Assembly: GCA_964636985.1 (NCBI GenBank)
Contig: CAZWSX010000011.1
Coordinates: 62,001-126,000 of the forward strand
Length of the DNA: 64,000 bases
Reading direction: 5' to 3'
Source: CAZWSX01 sp964636985
Lineage (GTDB): Bacteria; Planctomycetota; Planctomycetia; Pirellulales; Pirellulaceae
Shown here: positions 50,438 to 59,299 of the stretch, piece after piece
Layout: each line of letters begins with the position of its first letter
How positions within the stretch are numbered: the first letter of the stretch is position 1
The notes under the pieces: generated by a model
Databases searched by the model: none
Seen by the model: only the letters and a program-made list of their open reading frames with translations
Told to the model about the DNA's origin: nothing
Made by a program: the position numbers and the translations under genes

Positions 50438-52150
50438 TCAAGGAGCCGTCACGATTTCGATCTTGGACCAATAACCGAATTCCCACGACCAACCGGTCGG
50501 AACATTCAGCAGCTGAAGTTCGACCGTCTTGCCGGCGTATGGCGAGAGATCGACCACCACTTCGCACCAGCCGTCGTTGGCCGTGCCAGACGAAATCTCT
50601 TCGCGAGAAACGACTTCGCCATCGACAGCCGTCGCGAGTTGCCAATCCCCCTGGTCGTGGTGCGAAACGGCAATCTTGAGTTCCGTTTTGCCTTTGGCCG
50701 GCACATTCACTTTTCGCTGCAAGACGGCAGGTGTATTGCGATCGAAGGGGTGTGTCCGCAGAACGCCTTTTCGCCCTCGAAAACTCGGTTCAATTTCTGC
50801 GCCTTCCTCACCCATCGCAAAACCGCGCCAGCCCTTAGCGACTTGATCGATGGCGGGCTGCCATTGAGGTGAGTCGTCGATCGGTGCCCCTGGAATCAGT
50901 TTCGCCGTCGGATCGGCGGCAGGTCGGTCGAGCGTGATCAGCGCCCACAAGTCGGCCATCTCCGGCGGAGTCAGTTGCTTCTCCAAGCCCTCGGGCATCA
51001 GCGACAATTGGCTGACGGTGATTTCTTCGATGGTGTCGCGCGGTATCGTTTCGATCTTGCCGCCTTGCATCTTGAGGATCACGCGCTGGTCGTTGTCTTC
51101 AGTGACAATGCCTGTCAGGACGCGCCCATCGTCGGTGGCAACCGTTCGCGGTTGGTAGGCAGCGCCAATAACGAGGCTCGGGTCGAAGACGTTTGAAAGG
51201 AGTTGTTCGAAACTGGCCCGGCCATTGAGCGTGATTTCAGGTCCAACCTCCTGCCCTACCCCATGCAACTTGTGGCATTGGCCGCAGACGCGATCGAATA
51301 CAAGTCGTCCCCGTCCGGCATCGCCAAAGTGGCTTCGCAGGAAGGTGCGCATCGAGGCGACCACCTGTTCCCGCTGCGGATTGCGTTCGGTCCGGACACT
51401 ACCCCAACGTTTGCGAACCGCCTCCTTGAGTTCCTCGTCGCTCGAAGCCAGCAACTTGCCGACTTGGTTGACGTTGAGCACATCTTGTTTGAGCTTCCCC
51501 TCGTTCACCGCGGCGACTAAGGCCTTGCCCCATGCCGGGCGCTGTGTCAGCAATTCGACAATCTTGGGTTGATCGTCGGCAGAAACCGTGGCATAGACGC
51601 CAAGTAGTAGACCGGCGACTTCGGGCTGTTCCAAAAGTCCGAGCGAGGCAATCGTCGACGCCTTAAGCTCCGATGGCGCCTTCGGATCGATCAACACCGC
51701 GCGAGCGGTCTTGAGTGCGTCGGCCGCGTTGGCTGAAAGGATCGCAGCGATCGCGCGAGCGCGCGCGCCACGATCGGCAGCCGCATCGACCGCTGCCTTT
51801 TTAACGATGGCGATCGCCTTACCACTGTGAAAGGCGGCGCCCAGACAAGCCGCATCGAAGCGGAGCGGATGAGCATCGTCCGCAACGGCCTTCTCGATAA
51901 ATGGCCCCAGCCGTTCCTTGAGCGATTGCAATCGCTCGCCCACAAGCTCGCGATTCTGCGCTTTGTTTGCCAGCGATTGGAGAATCGGCTTGGCGCCATC
52001 GGGATCGACGTCAACGACCAGCTCAAACAGCGAGACGACGGTATCGATGTCCTCTTCGGCGCCGCTTGGTTCGTCGGCCAGAACCGTTCCCGCGATCAAA
52101 ATCGCGAGAACAGGCAGGGCAACTTGCCAAAAGGTGAAAAAACGAGCCAT
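50438..52150 (-). CDS. Secreted HEAT-like/heme protein of the Pirellula type
   Basis: A 570-residue exported protein. The signal peptide is FWQVALPVLAILIAGTVLAD. Residues about 35-250 are an alpha-solenoid (HEAT-like repeats such as RARAIAAILSANAADALKTA). Then comes the Pirellula/Verrucomicrobium-type heme domain with CGQCH (289-293) and the usual block GRVLTGIVTEDNDQRVILKM. A beta-sandwich at about 440-570 resembles carbohydrate or cell-surface binding domains. It probably accepts electrons from the dehydrogenase encoded 11 bp upstream; its ribosome-binding site overlaps the stop of that gene, so translation is coupled. Confidence 0.85.
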   Translation of the reverse strand: MARFFTFWQVALPVLAILIAGTVLADEPSGAEEDIDTVVSLFELVVDVDPDGAKPILQSLANKAQNRELVGERLQSLKERLGPFIEKAVADDAHPLRFDAACLGAAFHSGKAIAIVKKAAVDAAADRGARARAIAAILSANAADALKTARAVLIDPKAPSELKASTIASLGLLEQPEVAGLLLGVYATVSADDQPKIVELLTQRPAWGKALVAAVNEGKLKQDVLNVNQVGKLLASSDEELKEAVRKRWGSVRTERNPQREQVVASMRTFLRSHFGDAGRGRLVFDRVCGQCHKLHGVGQEVGPEITLNGRASFEQLLSNVFDPSLVIGAAYQPRTVATDDGRVLTGIVTEDNDQRVILKMQGGKIETIPRDTIEEITVSQLSLMPEGLEKQLTPPEMADLWALITLDRPAADPTAKLIPGAPIDDSPQWQPAIDQVAKGWRGFAMGEEGAEIEPSFRGRKGVLRTHPFDRNTPAVLQRKVNVPAKGKTELKIAVSHHDQGDWQLATAVDGEVVSREEISSGTANDGWCEVVVDLSPYAGKTVELQLLNVPTGWSWEFGYWSKIEIVTAP

Positions 52151-52161
52151 GACTTTCCTTG

Positions 52162-53982
52162 CTATTTCTTCTTGGCGGCGAGAATCCGTTCGATGGCGCG
52201 CGGCACAAGTTGCTTCAGTGCCGTCGACTTGGTGAGGTCGTACTTCTTCACTTCAGTCTGAAACTGAGCCTGGCGGTCTTGCGTTGCCAGCAGCGGATGC
52301 AAGTTTTGCCACACCACATGGGGCAGCAGCGCGTCGTCCCCAGCGTTAGCCACGACCTGTACTAGAACAGGAAGAGCATCGACGCTCGTGAGTTTGCGGC
52401 TAGCGATGGCGACTTGCAACTTCACATCCGCCGCTGGATCGCTGGCCATCGAGACAATCTTGTCTCGCAACTTCGCATCGACGTCGTGCTGGTTCCCGGC
52501 GGCTCGCACGCCCCACGATCGCAATACAGAATCGGCGTGGTTGAGCAACTTCTCATGAAAGCCAACATCGAGGTTGCCGCTCGAGATTACCGTGAACAAC
52601 GCATGCATGCGGGCTTTCTTCGAAGCGCTCTCGTCCAGCGCAATTGCTTGCAGTTTTGCTGCGATCTCCGGGTTGGCACGTTCGGTCAGCAAACGTTGGG
52701 CAATGTCGCGAACGTACACGTTAGGGCTACCCAACTTGCCGAGGAGTTCTTCGTCGCTGTCCTTCGCCATGTCGAATGGCTTCGCGTACGGCGAATCCTT
52801 GTAGCGAATGCGATACAGCCGGCCATGGCCGCGGTCGATTCCCTTCGGGTCGGCGTTGGCATCTTGATAGCAGTGATAACGGTCGTACCAATCCAGAACG
52901 TACAGGCAACCATCGGGCCCCGTCTTCTGAACGACGGGCATGAACCAGGCATCCTCGGTCGACATAAAATCGTTTTCGGTCGACGCCGCATACGTTGAGC
53001 CGCTTCGTTCGATCTTGTCGACGTTGATGCAGTTGCCGTGGATATTCCCCATGTACAGCTTTTCGCGGTGTTCAGCGGGATAGGCGTCGCTGTCGAAGTA
53101 GGTGATGCCGCAGTAAGCCGCCTTTTGATGCTTGTGCTTCACGATCGAATTCATGTGCCAGGTGAAGGGCGGGTACGGGCCGCCTTGGCGTTGGTAGTAG
53201 GCCGACTCGGCAAGGTGCCAGAGATGGTCAATCACGCAAGCGCTAACGAAAGCGCTTCCTTCTCCATCGAACGCCACGCCCCAAGGGTTGCTGGTTCCTT
53301 CACAAAAGACTTCAAAGTCGCGGGTCTTGGGATGGATGCGAAATAGCGCGCAGGTGAACTCGTACTTCTTGCCGCGGTACTCGATCCGGCTCGCGTTGAA
53401 GACGCCATTGAGACCATAAAGCCAACCGTCGGGACCCCAAGTCAGCGAGTTGGGTAGTTCGTGCGTGTCGTCGCGGCCGAAGCCTGTGACCACCACTTCT
53501 TGCTTGTCGGCTTTGCCGTCGCCATCGGTGTCCTGCATGAACAGAATGTCGGGCGCGTTCGCCACCCAGACTCCGCCGTGCCCCACAGCGATGCCGGATG
53601 GAATGTTGAGCCCCTCGGCGAAGACTGTCACCTTATCAACCTTGCCGTCGCCATCGGTGTCTTCCAGCGTCTTCACTCGGTCGCGGCCAGGGCCCGGTTC
53701 GCGGCGAGGATATTCGAAGCTCTCCGTCACCCAGAAACGCCCTTTTTCATCGATCGTCATGGCGACTGGGTTGACCACGTCCGGCTCGCTGGCGACGAGT
53801 TCCACCGAGAACCCTTCAGGAACCTTGAACCGCTTTAGTGCTTCTTCGGGGCTGAGGGCGGGTCCGGGCGGTTTGTCTTGAGCCCGGGGAATGGGAATCG
53901 TCCCTTCCTGGGGCATCGCGATTCGGCCGAAGAATCCTAAGGCTGCGATCGCCAACAAGATCGGAGAGAAAAAGCGTGTCAA
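52162..53982 (-). CDS. PVC-type membrane-bound/secreted dehydrogenase
   Basis: A 606-residue protein of the planctomycete membrane-bound-dehydrogenase family. A signal peptide-like start (SPILLAIAALGFFG) precedes a six-bladed propeller with FWVTESFEYP and GIAVGHGGVWVANAPDILFM. Two Ca-binding loops DTDGDGKVDKV and DTDGDGKADKQ are clear. A HEAT-like C-terminal part follows (about 460-600). The electron acceptor is probably the next gene, a heme protein. The start was set to the TTG at 53982 because GGAGG lies seven bases upstream; the frame is open upstream to 54066. This gene heads the probable operon running down to the sulfatase. Confidence 0.85.
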   Translation of the reverse strand: MTRFFSPILLAIAALGFFGRIAMPQEGTIPIPRAQDKPPGPALSPEEALKRFKVPEGFSVELVASEPDVVNPVAMTIDEKGRFWVTESFEYPRREPGPGRDRVKTLEDTDGDGKVDKVTVFAEGLNIPSGIAVGHGGVWVANAPDILFMQDTDGDGKADKQEVVVTGFGRDDTHELPNSLTWGPDGWLYGLNGVFNASRIEYRGKKYEFTCALFRIHPKTRDFEVFCEGTSNPWGVAFDGEGSAFVSACVIDHLWHLAESAYYQRQGGPYPPFTWHMNSIVKHKHQKAAYCGITYFDSDAYPAEHREKLYMGNIHGNCINVDKIERSGSTYAASTENDFMSTEDAWFMPVVQKTGPDGCLYVLDWYDRYHCYQDANADPKGIDRGHGRLYRIRYKDSPYAKPFDMAKDSDEELLGKLGSPNVYVRDIAQRLLTERANPEIAAKLQAIALDESASKKARMHALFTVISSGNLDVGFHEKLLNHADSVLRSWGVRAAGNQHDVDAKLRDKIVSMASDPAADVKLQVAIASRKLTSVDALPVLVQVVANAGDDALLPHVVWQNLHPLLATQDRQAQFQTEVKKYDLTKSTALKQLVPRAIERILAAKKK

Positions 53983-54309
53983 CGAACGGCCTCCTGCAGG
54001 AAAGGTGATTTTTGCGCCTTGACGTTGCAATGATACTCGGACCGGAAAACGACGCGACCCGACCACCCATTTTTGCTAGGGTTGGAGCCCTAGTGGCTCG
54101 ATTGGGGCCAAATTTCGTACCGAAAAAGCGGTAAGTTCGCGTTGAATGTTTCTCGACGCCGAAAGTCGGATTTGCCATAATTAAGACCGACTGCACTCCC
54201 TGCCCGATTTCGACAGGATGTCCCAAGTCAAGCCAGCCCGTAGGACGTCCATTTCAGCGTGTTTCGAAATGCGTTTCGAACTCGCCTAAAATTGGTTCGA
54301 GGTTTTCTC
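53983..54309. other. Divergent intergenic region
   Basis: About 330 bases with no gene. It holds a dyad CTAGGG/CCCTAG near 54075 and, close to the right-hand gene, the repeat described separately at 54261-54280. Promoters could not be named. Confidence 0.4.
54261..54280 (+). repeat. Repeated TTCGAA palindrome in the leader of the Pro/Gly-rich gene
   Basis: GTTTCGAA occurs twice (54261-54268 and 54273-54280); TTCGAAA and TTTCGAA also pair across a four-base loop. It lies 30 bases before the start codon and could be an operator or a leader hairpin. Confidence 0.4.
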
Positions 54310-56283
54310 ATGAAGCGACTGATTTGGCCCATCATTTCCATGATGGTTGTGACGACGTCACTCTACGCCCAAGGCCCGGGTCCCGCTGGCCTCGCGCCAG
54401 GCGCAGTTCCTATGCCCACAGGCGCTCCTCCAGGAGCTGCTGCTGGACTGCCGCCCGGTGCTGCTCCCATGCCCGCCGGTGCTCCTCCGGTAGGCGCCGC
54501 TGGACTACCGCCAATGGCTACGCCTGGTAGCCCGGCTCCAACCTCTGCCGTACCCAATGGCGCAGCTCCTGGGGCGACAAATCCAAGCCCCGCAGCACCC
54601 GTTGTGTCCGCGATCGATTTGGGGGCTCTCGCCAAACTGGCGTTTAAGAATGGCCGCGAAAAAGAAGCTTGGCTCCTTGCGCAGGCCGACGCTGTAGCGA
54701 ATCCCGAAGTTGCCAAGAAGATCACCGACGAGTGCCACTGGGCCGACCTTATCAAGCAGCCATCGATCGGCGCTCGCTGGGGTATCGGGCTCAACATTGT
54801 GCTCGGCAAAGAACCGCCCGCCCGCGGAACAAACCAAAAGGGAAAGAAGAAGGTCTACGAAGGCGATCCTCAATCCTTTGGGACCACGGTCACTGTCCTC
54901 GAAGGGCAAGCGGCCCGTCTTGGCACAGAGAAGGCCCGAGTCCCCGGCAATCTCAACGAAAAACTCTTTTTCTACACCGGCGACTTAGGCGAAAAGATTC
55001 TCAATTCGCTCGTTGAAAGAGCCCGTCAAGGAAAGCTGGGATCTCGCGTCAAAGCCTCGTTCGACGGTGTCGTTGGCGAGTACGACTTCAAAGCCTATTC
55101 CGTTGCCGGAAAGGGAGGCAATGCGAATCAAGCGGGCATGCTCTTTAAGCACAACTACGCCGCTCCAGGCGGATCGCCGGGTACTCCGACGTTTGTTGAG
55201 GCCGGCCCTTTGATGCCCAGCGTTTATTTCGTGGGCACCAACACCGACCCGGAAAGGGCCAAAGACCTGCTCGAAAAAGCCGAGCGCGAAGGGATCGACT
55301 ACTATTTTCAGTTCGACGTCGCGATCAACCCGGCTAAGGAAGCTCGCAGCTTGACCGAGGTGAAGGTCTCGTTGCTCCACATTCCGCGCGTTTCCGACGC
55401 GAAGCCCGCCGACCCCAAGAAGGTCGCCAAGGCCAAGACCGAACGAATCCACACCACGAAAACGCTGGCGAACAGGAAAGTGGAAGACATCCGCAAGGCG
55501 GGCAAGGAAGACCCCGTCGATACGGAAGTTCGCGCGCTGTTTGCGGAAGTTGACAAGCGCATCGAGTTGAAAGATCCGCCTGGTTCCATCACCTCCGATA
55601 TGGTCGCGGGGCGCTGTGACCGGTTGGCCGATATCGGCGCCGACGCGGTAAGCCCCTTGCGACCCATGATGGAAATTCGCTACTGGCATGCCAAAGGAAT
55701 GATCGACGATGGGAAGCTCGAAGAGCTTTACGCCAAGTTCGTCGGGGCCGATTCAGCCAAGGAATTGCTCACCAGCGATGATGCAAACAAGCGTGCCGAT
55801 GTAATCGCTAAGTTCCTGCCGGTTCCTTCGTCACAGGACTTGGCCACTTATGCCAAATCGCTCACCGGCGGCGCACCAGCAACGAATGGTTTCCCCGCCA
55901 TGGCGACCAACGGACCTCCAGGTGCACCAGGAGCTGGTGGTTTCCCGAACCCAGCCGCCGGTTCGGGGCCTCCAGGTGGAGTTGGCCCCGGCGGTTACCC
56001 AAATCCTGCGGCGGGAACCGGTCCACCCAATCAAGGCGGACTGGGTGCCGGACCTGGCGGTTACCCCAAGCCCGGCGCAACGGGTACGTCGCCACCCCCA
56101 GGAGTCGGTGCGGGGCCGATGGCGCCGCCAACCGGTACGAGCGGTGGAAGTCCTCCGCCTACTTCATCCCCAACTGGAACCGCCGGTGGTAGTGCTCCTC
56201 CCTCGTCGTCACCTACTGGATCTAGTGGAGGTAGCCCTCCGCCAAGTTCGTCGCCCACGCCCGGAAGCGGCCCGCCATCGTAA
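54310..56283 (+). CDS. Secreted Pro/Gly/Ala-rich protein, function unknown
   Basis: A 657-residue exported protein (signal peptide KRLIWPIISMMVVTTSLYAQ). Residues about 22-110 and 540-657 are low-complexity, rich in PPGAA, GGYPNPAAG and SSPTGSSGGSPPP motifs. Between them lies a folded part of about 420 residues (ALAKLAFKNGREKEAWLLAQ, RWGIGLNIVLG, YYFQFDVAINPAKEARSLTE). No domain is recognised. It resembles large surface or cell-envelope proteins of planctomycetes. GAGG lies seven bases before the ATG at 54310. It ends just before an intrinsic terminator at 56307-56340. Confidence 0.65.
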   Translation: MKRLIWPIISMMVVTTSLYAQGPGPAGLAPGAVPMPTGAPPGAAAGLPPGAAPMPAGAPPVGAAGLPPMATPGSPAPTSAVPNGAAPGATNPSPAAPVVSAIDLGALAKLAFKNGREKEAWLLAQADAVANPEVAKKITDECHWADLIKQPSIGARWGIGLNIVLGKEPPARGTNQKGKKKVYEGDPQSFGTTVTVLEGQAARLGTEKARVPGNLNEKLFFYTGDLGEKILNSLVERARQGKLGSRVKASFDGVVGEYDFKAYSVAGKGGNANQAGMLFKHNYAAPGGSPGTPTFVEAGPLMPSVYFVGTNTDPERAKDLLEKAEREGIDYYFQFDVAINPAKEARSLTEVKVSLLHIPRVSDAKPADPKKVAKAKTERIHTTKTLANRKVEDIRKAGKEDPVDTEVRALFAEVDKRIELKDPPGSITSDMVAGRCDRLADIGADAVSPLRPMMEIRYWHAKGMIDDGKLEELYAKFVGADSAKELLTSDDANKRADVIAKFLPVPSSQDLATYAKSLTGGAPATNGFPAMATNGPPGAPGAGGFPNPAAGSGPPGGVGPGGYPNPAAGTGPPNQGGLGAGPGGYPKPGATGTSPPPGVGAGPMAPPTGTSGGSPPPTSSPTGTAGGSAPPSSSPTGSSGGSPPPSSSPTPGSGPPS

Positions 56284-56306
56284 GGCGTCGTTTGAATAAC
56301 TCATCG

Positions 56307-56340
56307 AATGCCGATGGTCTCAAAGCCATCGGCATTTTTT
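56307..56340 (+). terminator. Intrinsic terminator of the Pro/Gly-rich gene
   Basis: AATGCCGATGG (56307-56317), an eight-base loop and CCATCGGCATT (56326-56336), followed by a run of T to 56340. The 11-base perfect stem and the T-run make this the clearest terminator in the window. Confidence 0.85.
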
Positions 56341-56360
56341 ATTGCGTCGTCATCAATAGG

Positions 56361-57743
56361 CTACGCGACACCGGCGGCGGCTTGCGACTCCGCCGCCGCT
56401 TGTTCCTTGGCGCGACTGACCAGCCAAATGAAAAGGAGTACTGTAAGGAAGGCCACGTGGGTAGGAAAGTTGCGCGACGAGTTGAGGTACAGAAACCGCG
56501 GTGTTTCCAAAATGTGCATCAGCACTGGAGGAAAATAGAGCAGCCCGTAAACGGCCCCGGCCAGGTAGGCGCGATAGAGTCGCCCCGCGACAAAGCCTAG
56601 TCCAACATAAAAAACAACGTACCCAACCATGCCGAAATCGATCAGCGGCTGAAACAGTCCTCCTTCGTTGTTGTACTCGGGCGACGCGTTTCGCTGCAGG
56701 ATGTCGAGATACTCTTTGTCGGGATCGTACCCCACAAGTTTTTCGTACCCGAGCGGCGAGTTCTCGATAAGGGGAAACGCCCACATCGCTTGCAACGTCG
56801 AGTACGGCAGCGGCCACGAACCTTGCCGTTCCAGAAACATCGCCGAGTTGTTGTGGCAGGTCGTGTAGTAGGCACCCACGCGCCACAACGTGAACTCCGC
56901 GATCGAGTTGAATTTGTCTTTATAAAACCGCCACGAACGGATCGACTCAAACGTGCCAAAGAGGACGATCAGCCCAATCACGGCCGCAATCGGAAAAGCG
57001 TTCATCGCGACAACGAACCAACGCTGCGTCCTTTTGCCGAGGACCCAGCGTCGCATGGCGATCACGCCCGAGACGACCGTGACTTCGATCAGCGCCAGAC
57101 GTTCGGTAAGAAACACCGCACGAAGCAGCGACATGCAGATCAACCCGGCCAGAAGCGGCTTCACCCAGCGCCGTTCGAAGACCCCGGGCAACAAACCAAG
57201 GATGATCGCCGAAACCTGAAACTGAGCTGCCGTTGTGACGCCCGGAATGGTCTTGAAATACGTCTCCTTAAGATCCAATCCAAAGTCCGCGTCCGTCGCG
57301 GAAGAAAAGAACTTAAGGAACATGCCAGGCGTCAGTCCGCGAGCAAATGCCGCCGCGATCCAGATGGTGTAGCCCAGGAGTGTCAGAGTCGCAAAGGTAA
57401 AGAAGGCCTTGGTCAAAAGGCTGGTGTACTCGCCGATATCGGTCTTCGGGGCCGCGCCCGTCCGCGTCGCCCACACATAGCCGCCAATGACCATGGCGGT
57501 CGCGAGCAGCGAGAGCAAAAAGTGGGACTCGTCCAGGTACTTCGGCACGCGGTACAGCAAGTACGCGTCGCGGGATAGCGAGACCGCCAGGGCCATTGTT
57601 CCTGGAATCATCACGGCGAACACGATCGCCGGATTGAGCCACCAAAGTCGCTCGAGGCGGACGTTGCCGGCAGGAACTTTCAGGAACGAAAACATGAAAC
57701 AGGCGTTTCCCAGGCAGTGAACCAGGCAAATAGGCTGATTCAT
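56361..57743 (-). CDS. Oligosaccharide repeat-unit polymerase (Wzy-like membrane protein)
   Basis: About 460 residues with roughly ten to twelve transmembrane segments, for example NPAIVFAVMIPGTMALAVSL, SHFLLSLLATAMVIGGYVWA, LTLLGYTIWIAAAFARG, VVSGVIAMRRW, VIGLIVLFGTF and GYVVFYVGLGFVAG. A long periplasmic loop near the C-terminal third (YNNEGGLFQPLIDFG) is typical of O-antigen/EPS polymerases. The start is uncertain: 57743 is used here, with TTG 57809 and ATG 57695 as alternatives; none has a strong site. It follows the flippase, so it should join repeat units flipped by that protein. Confidence 0.75.
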   Translation of the reverse strand: MNQPICLVHCLGNACFMFSFLKVPAGNVRLERLWWLNPAIVFAVMIPGTMALAVSLSRDAYLLYRVPKYLDESHFLLSLLATAMVIGGYVWATRTGAAPKTDIGEYTSLLTKAFFTFATLTLLGYTIWIAAAFARGLTPGMFLKFFSSATDADFGLDLKETYFKTIPGVTTAAQFQVSAIILGLLPGVFERRWVKPLLAGLICMSLLRAVFLTERLALIEVTVVSGVIAMRRWVLGKRTQRWFVVAMNAFPIAAVIGLIVLFGTFESIRSWRFYKDKFNSIAEFTLWRVGAYYTTCHNNSAMFLERQGSWPLPYSTLQAMWAFPLIENSPLGYEKLVGYDPDKEYLDILQRNASPEYNNEGGLFQPLIDFGMVGYVVFYVGLGFVAGRLYRAYLAGAVYGLLYFPPVLMHILETPRFLYLNSSRNFPTHVAFLTVLLFIWLVSRAKEQAAAESQAAAGVA

Positions 57744-57836
57744 CAATCCTAATCGCGGAAGCTCGAAATCGCTCCCGCTGCCGACCGATGACGCCTGGCG
57801 ACTCTTCAACTTAGAGGCTGGCGAGGATTGTGTCGA

Positions 57837-59234
57837 TTATTCTTGCCCGGAAGGCCTCACATTGCGGGCGAAAACAGCGGCCGGAATCGCAGGATGGGAC
57901 CACACCCCCAGCTGACGTTTTACGAGAATCCATCCCAAGAGATTTTGCAGCACGAAGCTGCCACTCGCCACGACAGCCAGTCCATTCGTACCGAAGTACT
58001 TCGCGCTCCACGGCCCCACCACAACCAAGACCATGGCCGAGAGCAAATTGACAATCAAGGCTTCCCGAGCATGGCCCCCCATCGTGAGCGCCGGGAGCGG
58101 ATTCCCAAAGGCGACGAGCGCCAGGTGCCCAATGCACAGCACCCGCAAGGCGAAGGCTCCGGCAGCATAGGCTTCGCTACCCGACACAACCGACAAAATG
58201 GAACCAGGGAAAGCGAACAAAACGATCAGAAACGGCACTGCGATCACGGCAGCCGCCAGCGCCGCCGATTGGATCGAGTTCTGCAACTCCCGCGTTTGTT
58301 TGCGCGCTTGCTGATCGGAAATTCGGGCCATGATCGACATCGACATGATCTGCGACGGCATGGCTGCGAACAGCACCAGTCTCCTGGCCGCGAAATAGCC
58401 GGCCTTCATGGAGGCTTCCGACGAGTCTTTAGGCCACAGCCAATCGGCGATCAAAATGTCCCCCTGCGCCAGCCAGTACGCCAGCAACTGAGTCGCCATC
58501 AGCGTGATGCCTACCCAGAAGATATCGGACGACGTCGACTCCTTGTCGCCGATCGCACGTTGCTGATCGGACGCCCGCTTTTCGTCGCTTGCTGGATGCC
58601 GCCATACGTACCAGAGCAGCGCTGCCGAAAGCGGGACAGGTATCCAAATCGCCGCTACATACGCGACCATCACCTGGTTGATGTCGGCGTGCGTTCTCAT
58701 CACCAGCGGCACGCAGCACGCCATGGCAAACAACAGGTTGCTAAATGGGCCTCCCATGGTTCCGCCCGAAACCATGCTGGCCATTCCCAACCTGTGGAAT
58801 CCGCGCAGCGTCTCGCCAAGTACCGATTGCACGGTAACGCCGCCTGCTGCCAGGATGAACCACAGCAGGTATCGGCTGATTTCCGCGTCGCCCGGCATCA
58901 ACCACGATGCCGGAACCAGGAGCAGTAAAAGTCCAAGCCCCATCAAAGCCAGCGAGATCTTGCTCACTCGTTCGCCCGCCGCCGGTCCGTGTAAAGCTAG
59001 CGACTTCGAGACGAAACGAACAACGGCTTCTTGCTGACCCAGCATCGCGATCAGAGCGACCAGAAAGACCTTGGTCTGAACGCCAATGAACTGGCCGAAC
59101 TCGCGCTCGTCGAGAATTCGCGGGAGCAGGATGCTGCCAATCAGAAATGCGAATCCCGCACCGGCGACTCGCCCCATCAGCACGGCGAAGGCAGCGGTTG
59201 CCATACCGCGCGGCAGGAGTCGTAATAGGGACAT
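57837..59234 (-). CDS. Oligosaccharide flippase (Wzx/MATE-fold)
   Basis: A 465-residue protein with about 12-14 predicted transmembrane helices in the MOP/MVF pattern. The start is typical of Wzx flippases: MATAAFAVLMGRVAGAGFAF, then ILLPRILDEREFGQFIGVQT. The loop GPAAGERVSKISLALMGLGL also fits. It should flip lipid-linked oligosaccharide units from cytoplasm to periplasm. The polymerase gene follows 27-90 bp downstream. No clear ribosome-binding site for the ATG at 59234. Confidence 0.85.
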   Translation of the reverse strand: MSLLRLLPRGMATAAFAVLMGRVAGAGFAFLIGSILLPRILDEREFGQFIGVQTKVFLVALIAMLGQQEAVVRFVSKSLALHGPAAGERVSKISLALMGLGLLLLLVPASWLMPGDAEISRYLLWFILAAGGVTVQSVLGETLRGFHRLGMASMVSGGTMGGPFSNLLFAMACCVPLVMRTHADINQVMVAYVAAIWIPVPLSAALLWYVWRHPASDEKRASDQQRAIGDKESTSSDIFWVGITLMATQLLAYWLAQGDILIADWLWPKDSSEASMKAGYFAARRLVLFAAMPSQIMSMSIMARISDQQARKQTRELQNSIQSAALAAAVIAVPFLIVLFAFPGSILSVVSGSEAYAAGAFALRVLCIGHLALVAFGNPLPALTMGGHAREALIVNLLSAMVLVVVGPWSAKYFGTNGLAVVASGSFVLQNLLGWILVKRQLGVWSHPAIPAAVFARNVRPSGQE

Positions 59235-59299
59235 AACGTCAGCCGGGCGGAAGTGGTCGGCGACTTCGGATCACGTAGAAAGTCCGCCGCAATTCCAGG

